From Phoronis australis (taxonomy: Eukaryota > Phoronida > Phoronidae): 64,000 bases of DNA. Below the pieces are notes generated by a model. It had not been told where the DNA came from, ran no database searches, and saw nothing but the letters and a program-made list of their open reading frames with translations. The stretch's first letter is position 1. Each line of letters opens with the position of its first letter. The position numbers were made by a program, and so were the translations under genes. The stretch is from assembly GCA_002633005.1 (NCBI GenBank), contig NMRA01000367.1, forward strand, positions 109,153 through 173,152. The letters are read 5' to 3'. Of the stretch, positions 45,814 through 60,800 are shown piece by piece.

Positions 45814-48800
45814 GTAAGTAGACCTATTGTTTTTAAAGGCCAGTGTTATGTTAAGTAAGTTGACTGAGGAGGACTGTGTTATGTTAAGTAGACTTACTGT
45901 TAGAGGAGGACAGGGTTATGTTTAGACATAGTGTTTGAGGGGGCATTTCAAAACAACATTTTGAGATGTTGGGGGGGAGGTAGGCGTTGAAACTTGAAGT
46001 ACCTTAATGATCAGTATGGGTAAACACGTCAGACACTGCTACAAGAGCCAAACTGGGGATTTGTCGTTATTCTGTGTTGGTAGCTAGATGGACATTCATA
46101 AAGACATAGACACTCCCAGGGCATGTTACATGCTGTAACAGAACTTTTTTGTTCTGTCTCAAGACTTAAATTTGTTTTCTATTAATTAAGGACAAACTTC
46201 ATTGTGACAGCTAGTTGTGATGGACACGTGAAATTTTGGAAGAAAAATGAAGACGAAGGCATTGAGTTTGTTAAACACTTCCGCAGTCACTTGGGTGAGT
46301 AGTACAATTAGTGTGAATACATCGAGTTGTATTAAACACTTTTGCTGTTTCTGGGGTGCATTATTTGTGAGAATCATCAAGTAAAGATGACAACATTGTG
46401 TTTGTCACATGACTTTGTGTACTCTAGTAGCACATTGGCTCTGAATACTCCTTAAACAATTTTATTTTTTACTTTAAGTTTGTATCTGTATCTTTGGAGT
46501 TCCTTGAGTGTTTTTCATAAAATTGGGCAAACCAGTCTCTGTTATGAAGGTGACAGCATCTCTCCAATTGACCTTGCGCCAGAAAATGAATGACAGGTGT
46601 GATTGACCAATCAGAATGCTGCATTCCGGACATCCCTCCAGACTACAGTTCAAGTCGCCATCTTGTCCGACAAGCATTAGCGGCTGTAGGACAAAACACG
46701 TTCAACTACAATGTGCATTTTAAATGGCCAAGAGGTGCTGGTGTGGTGTGTGTAATTCAGACAGTCGTTATATCGACAGAGATGAAAATCCTGTCAATTT
46801 TTGTCCTTTTCCGAAGCCTAAAAGTGACGTTGTAAGGAGCAAACGGTGGATTACTTAAACTGTGTGTACTCCCACTCGAGCAGCCCTAACCCGTCAACTT
46901 TGTTTGACCACTCGAAAGCTAAACACAAGTGTGTTCTAAAGTATGCACTATTTTTGATATTTCTTCCCAATATTGAATTTTTAGCTCTGGATTACAGTCT
47001 TTGTTAAGTGTGTGACCCACCGCCTCTGCGATCACTTTCTGGTTCATTATAACCACATGACAACCATAGCGCTGACGAAAACGAGTTAAAATATAGCCAA
47101 TCATAAGTCAAAATGCATTGCATGCCTATCTACTTACTTATTAGAGGCTCTTACATCTATACTGACTGTGAGTGTTGTTATAGGCCTATTCCTATTCCTT
47201 CTTAACTCCTCCGTCTTGGCCCTGTCGACTGGCTCGTGACTGTTATTATCTTGACAAAGATTGCCAGTAAAAGCCAAAGTGAAGGATTGAAAACTTTATT
47301 ATGAACATCAGAGAAAATACACATTAATTACTGAAAAAGTAGCATTTTGGCGCTACGCCGTGGCACTACAGAAACAGCAAGCACGTACTGAGTAAATACG
47401 CAGTGCCCGTATTAGTGGTTGACATGTACGTAGTATGTAACTCAGATATAAAACAACAGATTCATAGGCAACATTCTGCAGTCGCTTTGTTTAGTCTGTC
47501 TTCAGAGGTCATGATCACGGTCACCACTCAAGTACTGACCGGGTTAGGCTGGTGTCGCTTCATCAAAATCACTACCTTTGAAATGTTAATTTGAATGGTT
47601 ACAGTGGGACTCCGAATTTCGACTTGTTACATGTGTCTGTCACGGCGCCGGCTCGACCATCGGCGATCACTGCCGGGACACGAAATTTTCGGCTAAACTG
47701 TCACAGTTACAGCTCAGTAGGTTTCTTGATCCCCTAAATATTTTAGTAAAACGTTCGTTTTGCTTTGAGGGAAGAATTGTTATTCATTAAGGATTTTTAC
47801 TAATCATTTTTATCTGAATTCGTGCAGTTTTTCTCGACGCTGATGTCAACTCTATGAGACTCGTAGGATTTGCGTTGACTTCTGAAACATCCGTGGGAGG
47901 TTTATATGTCAGGTGTCCTCGACGTAAATCTTCACTCCATTCCCGTGGGAACCTTTCCTGAAGGCTGTTGCCTTTTATCTTTGTCATGGCGAGATTCATA
48001 GGGAAGATAATGTTTGCCAAAGTCTGCATGAATATCAGCTCGCTCACCGGTCTTGCTTGATGAAGACATCCTCTAATGTCGGATTTCCGCATCACGTGAC
48101 ATCATAGGCGGAGCGATCTTCTGCTGGCGTAAGGTCAATTTGGGATGGATTTGACGTATTCTGCACCATTTAATGGCCATTTTCATGATACGAAAAAATC
48201 ATCTAAGATGCACACCATTTGCATTGCAGTCATGAGCGCATTTCAAGGCTCTGCGTTGCTCTGGTTTGGATATGACTTTTTGTCCAAAAACCCCATCTGC
48301 TAAATATTTACTGGATTTGTTTTCAGAAATCTCATCAGTACTGATTTTCTTACATTATGCTTTACAGTTCCAATTTAAAACTAGATAACGTTGCAAAGCA
48401 TGTGAGACATGTCCTCATTACAATGTGACACGTACAAGTTTATAATCTTTGCATCGTCATTGATATCATGTGGTTAATCATTGTTTACTCAAACTATGTC
48501 CTTGCTGTGGTCGTCATGGTCATCATTAGTGTTGCCATTGGTGTCACAACCATTGTCTTCATCATTAGTGTTGCCATTGGTGTCACAACCATTGTCTTCA
48601 TCATCGTCATCAGCCTTCGCCATGTGTCATTCTTCAAAACAATTTCATTTGAAACTTGAATGACGCTTTGTGGATGACCAACCTTTAATATCACTGACAA
48701 TCAACCTCTCCTGAACAGGTGAGATTTGAACAAATTCTGGGGAGCGACATTTTTATGAAAATTCATAAACCCATGCAGTTGTAGCTAAGGCCATCTTAGA

Positions 48801-51800
48801 TTTTTACTGACACATATTTATGAAGATGGTTGTGAACAGGGACTATAGCTGTGTATTGTGCAGTCTTGTTCTTATGACAAACACAAACATCACTAAAAGT
48901 ATGTTACAGGCAGTGTGATGGACATGGTGGCCAGTGTAAATGGAGAGTTGATGTGCACAATATCAGATGATAAAACTATGAAAGTGTTTGAAGTTGTCAA
49001 CTTTGGTAAGTACTTGTTTAATGAAGATCTCAATGTGGCTGTAACAAAATGAATACATTATTTCGTGTTTTAACTTGTACCAAGACTAAAGAGCATTTAT
49101 CAGTTTTAGTCTTTAAGTACAAATACCAGATTTTTGGTGTTTTGAAAGTTGACAATGTCCAACACTCTTCTTTTCAGCTGAATCACCTTTTGTGATCAGC
49201 TTCTGAATTCTCTCAATCGTATCAAAAAATAAGACTCGTGATTTTTGTCCAAAAAACTGTAAAGTTGTATAAAATAAAATGATAGCTTACAATTATAGAA
49301 AACTGTTACAGTGTTTTTGAGAGTTCATTATGAACAGGTATATGATTGGTCACGTTATTGCTACTGCAGTTTGGCTATGGATGTACCTTTTTTACTAAAT
49401 TTTACTAACTGTAAGATTAGTGGCAGGTTGGTATTAATTAAGAAATCTACAGGTTGTATTTTCAGAAAATATGTAATTATACTGACACTGAGAGAAAGCC
49501 CGTCTTGTTATTTTAGATGTATTGCACTAAGCAGATAGTCGTAGCAAAGTCTTATCAAAATAAGAAAATGCAAGACAGTTTAAGCACTCGAATGTAGGTC
49601 CATCAAATGATAGGTGAAGTTGCCTTTTCATGCCATGGTGTGTCACCATGAGAACCCAGCACAAACAACAGAAGGTCGATAGCAGTGTATTAAATAGGGG
49701 TCTGAATGGAACACCTTTGTGTGAGGGTGTTGTTTGCAGCTGTTTGAATTTAAAAAATGATTCTCACTTTGAAGTAGACAAAAGCAAGCCAGTAAGCCGT
49801 AACATTACATTTGGCAATTTATGGCACTTGTAGGCTCAGAGGAATACCCTTGGGAATCAATTTGCAGGTGTTACTATTCAAGTTGGACTTTAAAGTCTGT
49901 TGGTTTGTAGATATGCATAGCGTTGTCGATACAGCCCTACATAACATTAACAGTGAAGTATTCGCTGAGTTTTACGTCAAATGCACCAGCGTGTCCTTTC
50001 TAGTTTACCGGGAACATATGAGCGCTAATGACAAATAACAGATGAACAGTTTACTGGTGTTATTGGTATTGGGAATTTGTACGCCAAGTAATGAAATACT
50101 TAGCATTGACCCTGGAATTTATTTATTCTATTAAGGCCATTATAAGAAATGGAAGGTCTTGTTTAACGAAACTTAACTTCATTAAATTTTCTGTTAATTC
50201 CTGAAAAATGTTTTTTATGTGCAAGTTCCCACAGGCCAAGTATGAATCAGACTTGATTACTACAAGACAGTAAACAAAAATCAAGACTACTGTATTCGCC
50301 CTAATAACCACCCATGCCCCTATAAGCGCCCCCCACGTGTTTTCAGACTGCCAAAATAAGCGCCCAGCCCATGAAGGTGTACGTGCGAAAAAATGCCTTA
50401 CCTAGAGTCCTAAAATTCTACAGTAACGTCTTCAATTTATCAATAATATCTGACAATCCTGAAAAAATCATTATGTGCAGAATTTGTAGACCACAAGCCT
50501 CGCCGCTATGTCGGTACTTGGCTGTGATTATACATTCCAAACGTCCGCCATGCTTAAAAATGAACACAAAAGTTTTGCTGATCTTGCGTGGAATGTGTCC
50601 CACTGTGGTCTGGCCTTTCAGAACAGACGTAGTGTACTTGTCAACGGGATTGTAATTGTAGATATTTCCCGCCCTCTACAGGAATCCAAATTTCTTTTCA
50701 CACGTGAAAACCCGGCGCGAATCAAAGACTAGTAAAAACCTTGGCCAGCATTAAAAGCACATGGCCAGGAAGCACACGCTATATGCATGTACTTGTCATC
50801 AAAGACATTAATCGGGAACTATCCGTTCATGAAACGGGTAGCATAGCATCGGCAAGAAATGAATATTGACACTAATTTCCGACAGTTTCTAATACTATAA
50901 AAGATGGGATTGTTTGATTAACCATAATTGGTGTTTTGAAGCTTAATAGCCGATAAAATGACCACTGACAGTGAATGCTTACACACCCTTACACCGAAAA
51001 ATAACCATCAGATAGTCACGTACGCATCCAGCCACACGGCAACTAATATGGGCCTTACTGAGACTAATATCGAACGTTTTTAGCACACGAGACCAGCAAG
51101 TGCTGAATGAAACACGTTCTGCTTTAGGCCTAGTGCTTACACTAATTTCTTTAAATACAATGCACATCTAGCTCACTAGATACAATGCACATCTAGCTCA
51201 CTAGATACAATGCTCATCTAGCTCACTAGATACAATGCACATCTAGCTCACTAGATACAATGCACATCTAGCTCACTAGATACAATGCACATCTAGTTCA
51301 CTAGATACAATGCACATCTAGCTCAATAGATACAATGCACATCTAGCTCAATAGATTGAGTTTGCTCCGGCAAATGAACTCTGGTGACACGCACGCATTC
51401 GCTTACTCACACGCACTGAACTTCAAAATAAACATCATGTGACAACAACATGTCTGTTCATCCAGACATTTTTCTTGTGTTGGTGATCATAGATGGCACG
51501 ATGTAGCACAAATTTGTACTTAACCTGCCGTTAAACCCGATGCCACAGGAACTTAAAAATCATAGGGACGTTATCTGGAAAACTTAAGGAGGATTTCATG
51601 TAATTTGCTTGAGTCGAAACTGTATTTTTATTCAAGCATTCAAGTCACCATATCGACGATTGCGTGGCAGTCAGTCAGCGAGTTTTCGCCCTGGGATTTC
51701 AGCATAGTTTTCTGTAAAATGATCGTAAATTAACAGCAAAGTTTGATAGCAATGCACCACAATTTTGTAGAAAGTCTGCCATAGGTTACAGATACGTCAC

Positions 51801-54800
51801 TGTGCGTAAATATGATGAATCTTAGCTTCCAATTTTACCCGTTCGGAGACCGGGTTTCAACCGCCTTGGGTTACAATAAGCACCTCCCTGAAATGAACTT
51901 TTCTAAGCGCCCTGGGTGGTTATTAGGGCAAATGCGGTACTCATTTCAACATGTCTTGCAATACTATAACATTTGTATTCAACGTACTGTCTATTGAGTC
52001 ATTTCTCTATGTTGTTTTACAAATTCATAAATGAAGAACTTCTCATTTTGTGATTTGTCTGTCATTAAAATGTTGCAGACATGATAAACATGTTGAAGCT
52101 GAGTTATGTCCCTTCGTGCTGTTGCTGGATCTACTCACCAGGTGATGCTGTATGTGCTGTGGCAGTGTAAGTATACTGACTATTGGGCAACACGTAGCCC
52201 CTCTGTTGGCCATTTAGGGGCAACACGTAGCCCCTCAGTTGGCCATTTAGGGGCGACAATTCTTTCCATCACTTTCTGTACGCATTTCGTCCCATGTATT
52301 TTAAATGGGCGGTTGGCCAAATCCAGCCACCGATTTTGAGTTTTCACCTCGTCAAAAATACATTCTACACTTAAAACTATCACTTAAAAAGTGCTTACAT
52401 TCTTCAGTGATCCTTTCTACTTCTACACATATCTTCGATGAAGCATATCTACTAGAATTAAGGTGACTTTGGAGAAGAATTCCAACTTCACTTTTTTGGT
52501 CACGTTAACTTTTTCACCACGCACACGTTAACCACAAAGTATGTCAACTGAGTCACGTGAGTTAGGCAAAGTGCTAGCGCAAGACTGAGCGAAGCGTGTG
52601 ACACTAGTGCGTGACACTTGCAAAATAGCATGAGAAGGTATCAGGTTAAATTTGTAAGATTTGTGTCCCTTGGACTTTTTATTCGATTTGTTCAAATTAT
52701 CTTGACTGGATCGTTTTCATACTTATGGTATGAGTTGTTTGTAACTCCATGTGCATGCATGTTTCATTTGATTTTATTTCCTTATTTTGAAATGAGTAAC
52801 TTTTTGTGGGGATGTACTATTGCCCCCGTTTGCCTGCGGCATCCAGGGCGATGTAATTGACTAACTGACTATATGCCACCTCTTCCTTTATAGAGTTGCT
52901 GTATTGGCAAACAAAATCAAAACAGAGGTTTAACAACAGGTTAATTGTTGAAGGTGGTCTGTTGTTTTTCAGTCTTGCCAACTACTGTGGTGCCCCGTAG
53001 TGGCATTTTTTTGACTGTACTCACTATATTTATCTGAGTATGAGTGACTGTACTCACTATACGTATCTGAGTATGAGTGACTACTCACTATATGTATCTG
53101 AGTATGAGTGACTGTACTCACTATACGTATCTGAGTATGAGTGACTACTCACTATATGTATCTGAGTATGAGTGACTGTCCTCTCTATGTATCTGAGTAT
53201 GAGTGACTGTACTCACTATACGTATCTGAGTATGAGTGACTACTCACTATATGTATCTGAGTATGAGTTACTGTACTCACTATATTTATCTGAGTATGAG
53301 TGACTACTCACTATAGGTATCTGAGTATGAGTGACTGTACTCACTATACGTATCTGAGTATGAGTGACCACTCACTATATGTATCTGAGTGTGAGTGACT
53401 ACTCACTATATGTATCTGAGTGTGAGTCACTACTCACTATATGTATCTGAGTGTGAGTGATAGCACTCAGTAAATGTGTCAGTAGCTGTCGTGTGGTGAA
53501 CTGATTGTCAGTCAGTATTTTAGACCAGTTTTAATGCCCACCAATCTGAACTGTTGACATTTTGCCTTTCAGAGCAGAAAAAGAAAGCAGTAAAATCCAT
53601 GTTTATGATGGCAGAGGTAGTGACCTGCCTCTACATACTGTTGACAAGTTACATTACAAGCCAGTCACACTTATAAAGGTTAGTCATGTATATGCAGTAC
53701 ATTGCAAACTCCTTGATGTCTGTGATGGCTGGAGCAGACACATAACATTATAGTCTTCACTCTGTTCAGTGAATGACTGCAACATAGTCACTTTAACAGC
53801 AAGTAGAAACTGGTGATCAATTTTAAGTGATTGCTACACTCACATGCCTTACCTTGCTTGTGAATGTAACCTGCTGAGTAAGAGCAGAAATTAGGAAAAA
53901 TTCAGGACACTAATCTGTGTGCAGTTCTGGACCAGTCGTCAAGATCAATAAACACAATGAGGTATATCTCTACACATGGTCCACTGAATTATAGTCATCA
54001 ACGCACAAAATGATTATATCTCTTTGAATCACTTTTGGGTACACCATTTTCTTGGTGTTAGGGAACTTTGTTTGACTTGAAGAACATTTGGTACTAGCAG
54101 TGTTCAAATTGAATGACTATCACTTAATCGCTTGGTCGCAGCAGAATCCCAAACGGTCACTCCGTTTTTGCAAATTTGCATATCTGAATTTGAATAATTT
54201 GTCAAGTCTAAATTACAATTCACGGCAATGATATTTGTTTATCACACAAAAACCGTTGTAAGTTGTGGCTTCCAACTTACCAAACAAACACTTACTTTGC
54301 ACACTTGGACTAGCTGGGGAAGTCTGCTTTCATCTCAAAATGCCTCACTGTACTTTCGAGTTTCAAACCGCTGTTTAGTGTAATTTTATTGGTGCAAAAC
54401 AATACGGCCAGGTTATTAATAAAGCCAGGCAATAAATAAGGCCAGGCAATAAATTTTCGTGTTTTGTGCCAAAGAGTGAACTAAGTGACACACAGTAATC
54501 ACCCATTCGCATCACAGACTAATTTGTTCACCTTTACTTGTGGTCTATTGTCAGGTGAAAGAGTTGATAAGTAGTTATCAAGTGGAAGTAGTCAATCTAA
54601 ATTGATGCAAAATACGGTCATCTTTGTTGACGTGCTCTTTTAACAGATACATCCCAGTATTCATTGAGTTTGTATGTGTTTAAACTGAGTGCTTTTTGTG
54701 TGTTTCATCCATTCCCAGTGCTTTTAGTGAATTATTGAATTTAGTATGTATCAGTACCTTCCATTTTGTAAAGGTTACGTCTAATTTGACACGCAAGGTG

Positions 54801-57800
54801 TTTGAAATTTTTACTACATGGTTTTAGTTTAGGATTTCACATGAATATAGCCATGGCTACATACAAATACAAATAACCTTAGTCTGAACACAAGCACATC
54901 TTCACATATAGGGGCATGCACAATATTATGAGTTTAAGTATAGCTTATAGGCACAAGGGACTAAATAGGCACATACACAGTATGTTCATTTAGACGTAGA
55001 GATTTAATGCTTTATTGGCCTGAAAGTTTATTCACTTGGCAAGACTGAGTGCATTTGAGATATTATATGTTGTTCATTTTTGTGTTGCTATAGATGGATG
55101 TAATCCTTGATGTGAAGACATTTCTATCTGTTCTTATGATTGTTCCTAGACAACAACTAATCACAGCGTGTTGTCACTCAAATGTTTAGTAACTTGCATG
55201 TGACACCATTATGTCCTTTCAGTTCTTGTAGCTGCAGTTCATTGTTAGTATACTTCCATCAACCAGTCCTGTTAATACTGTGTTGTTCATTCGCTGTTCA
55301 AGTTAAGACTAGCCAATTACTTTTCTTTGCTCCCCTGTTGTAGTACAATCCTGTCTATGAGGTGGTTATCTCCATGGACTCTGCTGGTATGATGGAGTAC
55401 TGGAGTGGACCTAAGGCTGACTTCAAGTTCCCCAAAAACGTCCAATGGCAATATAAGACGGATACAGATTTATACGAGTTTATCAAGGTGAGCAATAATT
55501 GGAGTACTGTCGTTTAAGCAGGTAGTAACTTCACCTTTGTCTTCTGAAAGATCTTGTAGTGAGGTTTTCTACTTTCGATTTGAGAGAAGGGTATTCCCCC
55601 ACTTGTTGTGAATTATCACTTCATTAGTTTCATCAAAAGCACTGAGGACCAGTTCACACTGCTCACCCTAGATATAGAAAATGGTTTTCAGCTGAAAATG
55701 AAGACACTAGCCATCTTCGTGGACCTAACCAAAGCCTTCAACAAGGTGTGGAAGGAAGTCTTGCTCCTCCTAATACAAGTGTGTGGCAAAATGTATGCGT
55801 GGATTAAGGTTATCTCCAACCTTATTTAGTGGCAGACATTCTAACTCATATTTCAAACCTTATTTAGTGGCAGACATTCTAACTCATATTTCAAACCTTA
55901 TTTAGTGGCAGACATTCTAACTCATGTCAAAAAACTAAGCTTTGTCAACTAGTAAAAGTATATATTTTCTGAAAAAACAAAGACCAGGAAATATAAATAC
56001 ACTTTTTGTATTTAGGTGTCATTATTTTTACTTAAAAATTTCATTTTTAAGAAAGGTACATTCATAGCAAATTAACCTCTCAGTCGATTTTAATGAAACC
56101 TTTTCTAAATGAAAACTTCACCTGTTACCTCAAAAACGCTGTTAGGAATTTTCGATTAGTCTGTTCGTTTGGTTTATGTGACAAATCAACTCGCGAAACG
56201 TAAGGTATTTTTGTGAAAAATTGAAGTCTTATTGGTCTTTGTCACATTACGCAAAAACTAGGCCTTTATATCAAAAATCCTAACAATGTTTTTGAGATTG
56301 ATGACTAAATATTAATTTTGGAAAGTTTCAGCAAAATCCATCTAGCCGTTTTCAAGTACTAGTGTTCCTAAGTTCAAATAAAGTCGATTTACCGAAGCCG
56401 AGAAAAAGCCGATTAAACTGGGACAAGTGAAAATCTCGAAGTCTTCAGTTAATTATTTGGTGAAAACTTGTTACACATAACCTATACAATCCTTAACTAT
56501 GTTAGCTATTTCAACGTTCACTCGCAATGTCAACTGATTTTGCAGTGCGCAACTAATTTAATTATCATTAAAACCTCAAATAGATGTATTGTTCCCAGCC
56601 AACTTTTACTGTTGGTTACGACCTGCTTTCTAAGTAGGTCACATTTCATAGCCCGTACACGTCACGTGCTGGGAGACTGATACGAAACCAAGTAAGAAAT
56701 GGATTACAAAAATCGAATCGGTGGTTAAAGTATGCCGTTAGTATGAGATTGAAACATCAAAATGTCAACTTATTAACTGAATTAAGGAATTAGGGTGAGG
56801 ATTTATCTCTTTTCGCAACTTTCATGACCACAGAGGCCTGAGGCGACTCGTAGCATTCGTTTTCAACGCCAACGGTTTTATGCATGTAGACGCACAACTC
56901 CCGTAGGATCAAAGCTACGTTTTGTCTTCGTTTTCCCCGGCACTATTCTATCATAAGTACACCTCGTTGGCTCAATGTTATGGCGACTTTGTGAATGAAA
57001 GGACTGAGGGTATACGAAGCTGTTCTGTACCTGGCGGGAGATTCGATTTAATTGAAAACCCTTTAACCTTTGACCTTGGATAAGTAGTAAACAAATATCA
57101 ACGCGGTTGTGCGGTTCTAAGGTTGTTCTGCTAAATCTTTTTTTTCTCGCTACGTGGTATATATTTTGTATTTGAAGTTCCCCGAGAATGAAGATAAGGT
57201 ATTTTACTAGACATAAGTGAATTATTGTAAAAATGGCCAATTTTTTTGAATAAGGTTGGAGATAACCTTAACAGTTACCTCTTCCAAAGATCTGCAAGAG
57301 TAAAGCTGGAAGGACAGACAAGCATGTTGTTCAGTATTAAGGAAGGAGTACCCCAGGGCAGCATAATTGCACTGAGTCTCTCTTTGTTGCCTTCACTGAT
57401 GACATGGCTGACCACCTGTCCATGCCCATCTCAAGGACTCTCCATGCAGATAACCTGGCTGTATGGACAAAAGCAGAATACATCACCACAGTAGTGTGCA
57501 GAATCCAGGAAACCATGGACATCATCCTAAACTGGGCAAGAGTGGATGGTCACAATCAACAGGACCAAAACAGAGGCCACATGCCTTTCCACCTCTCCCA
57601 AAAAAAGAGTTCTCGGTGAAGAAACCCCGACCTACCTCAAGGTTAAACTGGACTAGAGGCTTACTTGGTCCCCGCACATTGCTGTCATGTGTAGCAAAGC
57701 TAATAAGAAAATTGCCGTGATGAAGAAACTGGCTGGTAACAGTTGGGGCTCTAACATGAAGATCTTTACCCAAGATTACACAGGATCTGTCAGACCTCAG

Positions 57801-60800
57801 ATGGAGTACGCCTCTAACGCATGATCTACAGCTGCCAAAGCCAACACAGACAACTTAACCAGGGTCTAGAATACTGGTCTGTGCTTAATTTCAGGAGGCA
57901 TGAAGACTACCCCCATCACGGAAATGGAGAAGACTGCAGGCTTAAAATCATTGGAAGAAAGACGGGATGAGAAACTCCTGAGACAGGGTGAAAAGATGAA
58001 GAAGCTTCCATCACATCCACTGCACTCCAACCTTCAAGTCTCGACCAAAAACCACCTCATCAAGGCACTTCAGCAGAAACATCAACATCTGCTACCCTCA
58101 ATCAACCAACCACAAGAATTGCTCTAAGGCTTTGAAGAATGGTTGCTGGATGTTCTTCCTTCCTATCATTCTCGACATCCCTGGGATTGGAGCAAAGCAT
58201 ACACAACTGGAGGCTGTCGTGAAGGCCATCACTCTAGACATCCTGGACAGAGACAACCCGACCACCACCTGGACCCAAGTCTATACTGATGGCTCTGCTG
58301 AGAATGCTGTCAGAAATTCGGGGGGTGGTGTATTCATCAAATACCCAGACGGCAACTCTCTGCACAAGTCCATTGCCACAGGCCTTTCAGATGGTCATAT
58401 GATCACACTCCATGACTGTAGATGGTAAAACGGCCACCCTCCATGACTGTAGATGGTAGTATGGTCACACTCTATGACTGTAGATGGTCACGTGGTCACA
58501 GTCCACAGCTGTAGATGGTCATATGCTCACAATCCAAGACTGTTGCTGGTGAAATGGCCGCGCTCCATCACTGTAGATGGTCATATGGTCACGGCCCATT
58601 ACTGTAGATGGTCATATGGTCACAGCCCATTACTGTAGATGGTTATATGGTCACAGTCCACTTCTGTAGATGATCATGTAATCACAGTCCATGACTGTAG
58701 ATGGTAATGTGGTCACGGTTCACGACTGAAGAGGGTTGATTATTCTGTTTCCTTCTAGGTTAAAGCTGTTCCTACAAGTCTTGCTGTATCAAGGGATGGA
58801 AAGCTTCTTGCTACCATGGCAACAGATAGAAAGGTAACTGACTTCTTTTCCAGGTTAATTTATCATTATTTAGGACCCTAGAAAATGTCCAAACTTTCTC
58901 ACTCAGTCTTTTTAGTGAAACATGAACTTTTGAACCATTGTGCAATTCTAGTATTAGTCATGGTTTATAGACTGTTTTCCAAAACTCTGTTTGAAATTGT
59001 TCTTAAAATGTTCTGTTTTTGTACAAGAGGCTTAAAAATAGAACTTACCAGTATATGATTTTTATGTGCTTACATAATGTGGGTGCATAATGTGGGTGCA
59101 TATTGTCATCTTCTACGTCTAGTCGTCCGCTGCTGTATTTCCTAAACCTTGAATGATCTTCATGAGATTTGATGGATGTGTTTCTATGAAACTGACTACA
59201 CAAGACAAGTCTCGGACCAATCTAACTACCCCTTTGCCCCCTAGTGGTAATTTTAGTTTTTTACATTAAATTTTGTCTCTGTATCTTCAGAATTCCTTGA
59301 TGGTTTTTCATGCAATTTGGCAAACAAATTTCTATTATGAATGCTACAGCACTTTTCCATTTTGCGATGGATTCGACATATTCCGCGCCACATAGTGTCC
59401 ATTTTTATTATTTGTGAATCATTTTTGTCTTATGCCTCTGTATCTGCCAAATGGCCCAGAGGATCATTATGAAAATTTGCACTGTGACAATACATGTGTT
59501 CCTACTGAGCTCAACTAACATGGATTTTCAGATGTACTGCAGTGCCTCTTGCTATCTGCATCTGTATCTTAACACCTTGCGTCTGTATCTAATGTCCGTT
59601 TTTATGATACTATAAAACACCCTTTGAAGCATACCATTAGCGGAACATAGTTGTGGGTGCACTTCAACGATACACGTTGCTCTTGTTATAAACTTGTTTA
59701 CAATGAAAATGAAATGATAATTTAGAAAACTGTAGCTTGTTTTTTCACTGAGATAGTTGTAATTGACACCAACAGGATTTTTTCCCACAAAACTTGCTGA
59801 TTTTGTTATTTTTTTATTCAATTCGCTATAAAAGCTTGTCTGGGATTGTCTTTTAGTCCTATTGATCTAAGAGCTCAGCTGTCAAAAATGCAGACATGTT
59901 TTAGGAATGTTTAAATCTTCATTTTAATGGCAGAGTTCTTGGGCTAACAGTCCTTAAAAGAACAGACCAAACAGGATTTTGTTGTGGATAGAATGAAAGA
60001 AAGAAGTTCCAAGTTTCATGAAAAAATATCTTTTTGTGGAGATTACAGTCCTTCATGAAAATTCAAGATTTTTAAAAAAAGGACAGTCACATGATTACAA
60101 ACATCTGGGCTTTATTTTTGGGCACATAAGGTTCTGTGATCATCAAGGAATTTGTTGAGTCTACAATTAAGGCTTATTTGAGAAATGTAATCCTTGATAA
60201 TGAAGAGGGTCAGTGCCTTTTGCATTCTAGAACTGTAACACCTGTATTTAATTATAATGAATAGAACTGTAACACCTGTATTTAATTATAATGAATAGAA
60301 CTGTAACACCTGTATTTAATTATAATGAATAGAACTGTAACACCTGTATTTAATTATAATGAATAGAACTGTAACACCTGTATTTAATTGTGTGCAATCT
60401 CTGTATTTGTTGTCTTTGTTTCAGATTCGAGTGTTCAAGTTTTTAACAGGAAAGATATCCAAAGTTATAGATGAATCTCTGCAACAGTTCATAGAATTAC
60501 AACAGGTTTGTGACTGATGTGGAACTATAATAGGCAAACACACTGATGTGGAACTGTAATAGGCGAATACGCTGAAGGCTGAACAAATGTTACACACTCA
60601 TATTGGCACTCTGTATTATCACTGGTTCATTAACACCATGTTTAACTGTTCTTACCACAAATATTATCACTGTGGTTCACTCAACCACTGCACACTACTT
60701 ACCAGTAACTATAGTAACACGTCCACTATACCAGTAACTATAGTAACACGTCCACTATACCAGTAACTATAGTAACACGTCCACTATACCAGTAACTATA

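Larger units (their letters stand above)
55630..58430 (+). pseudogene. 5'-truncated non-LTR retrotransposon (RT and RNase H), split and decayed
   Basis: Read in changing frames on the plus strand. The reverse transcriptase start is [17 protein letters not shown] with [14 protein letters not shown] (55635-55800). After an inserted element come the motif VPQG (57348) and the active-site region LHADNLAVW (57446), where intact elements have A-D-D. A diverged connector with stop codons follows, then an RNase H piece [20 protein letters not shown] (58270-58350). An RNase H after the RT suggests the I-like group. No endonuclease part is present. It lies sense in a PPWD1 intron and is dead. Confidence 0.85.

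Noticed and set aside
56878-57240. 120-codon minus frame inside the TTAA element as a transposase
   Set aside because: No DDE-type motif and too short; the element appears non-autonomous.
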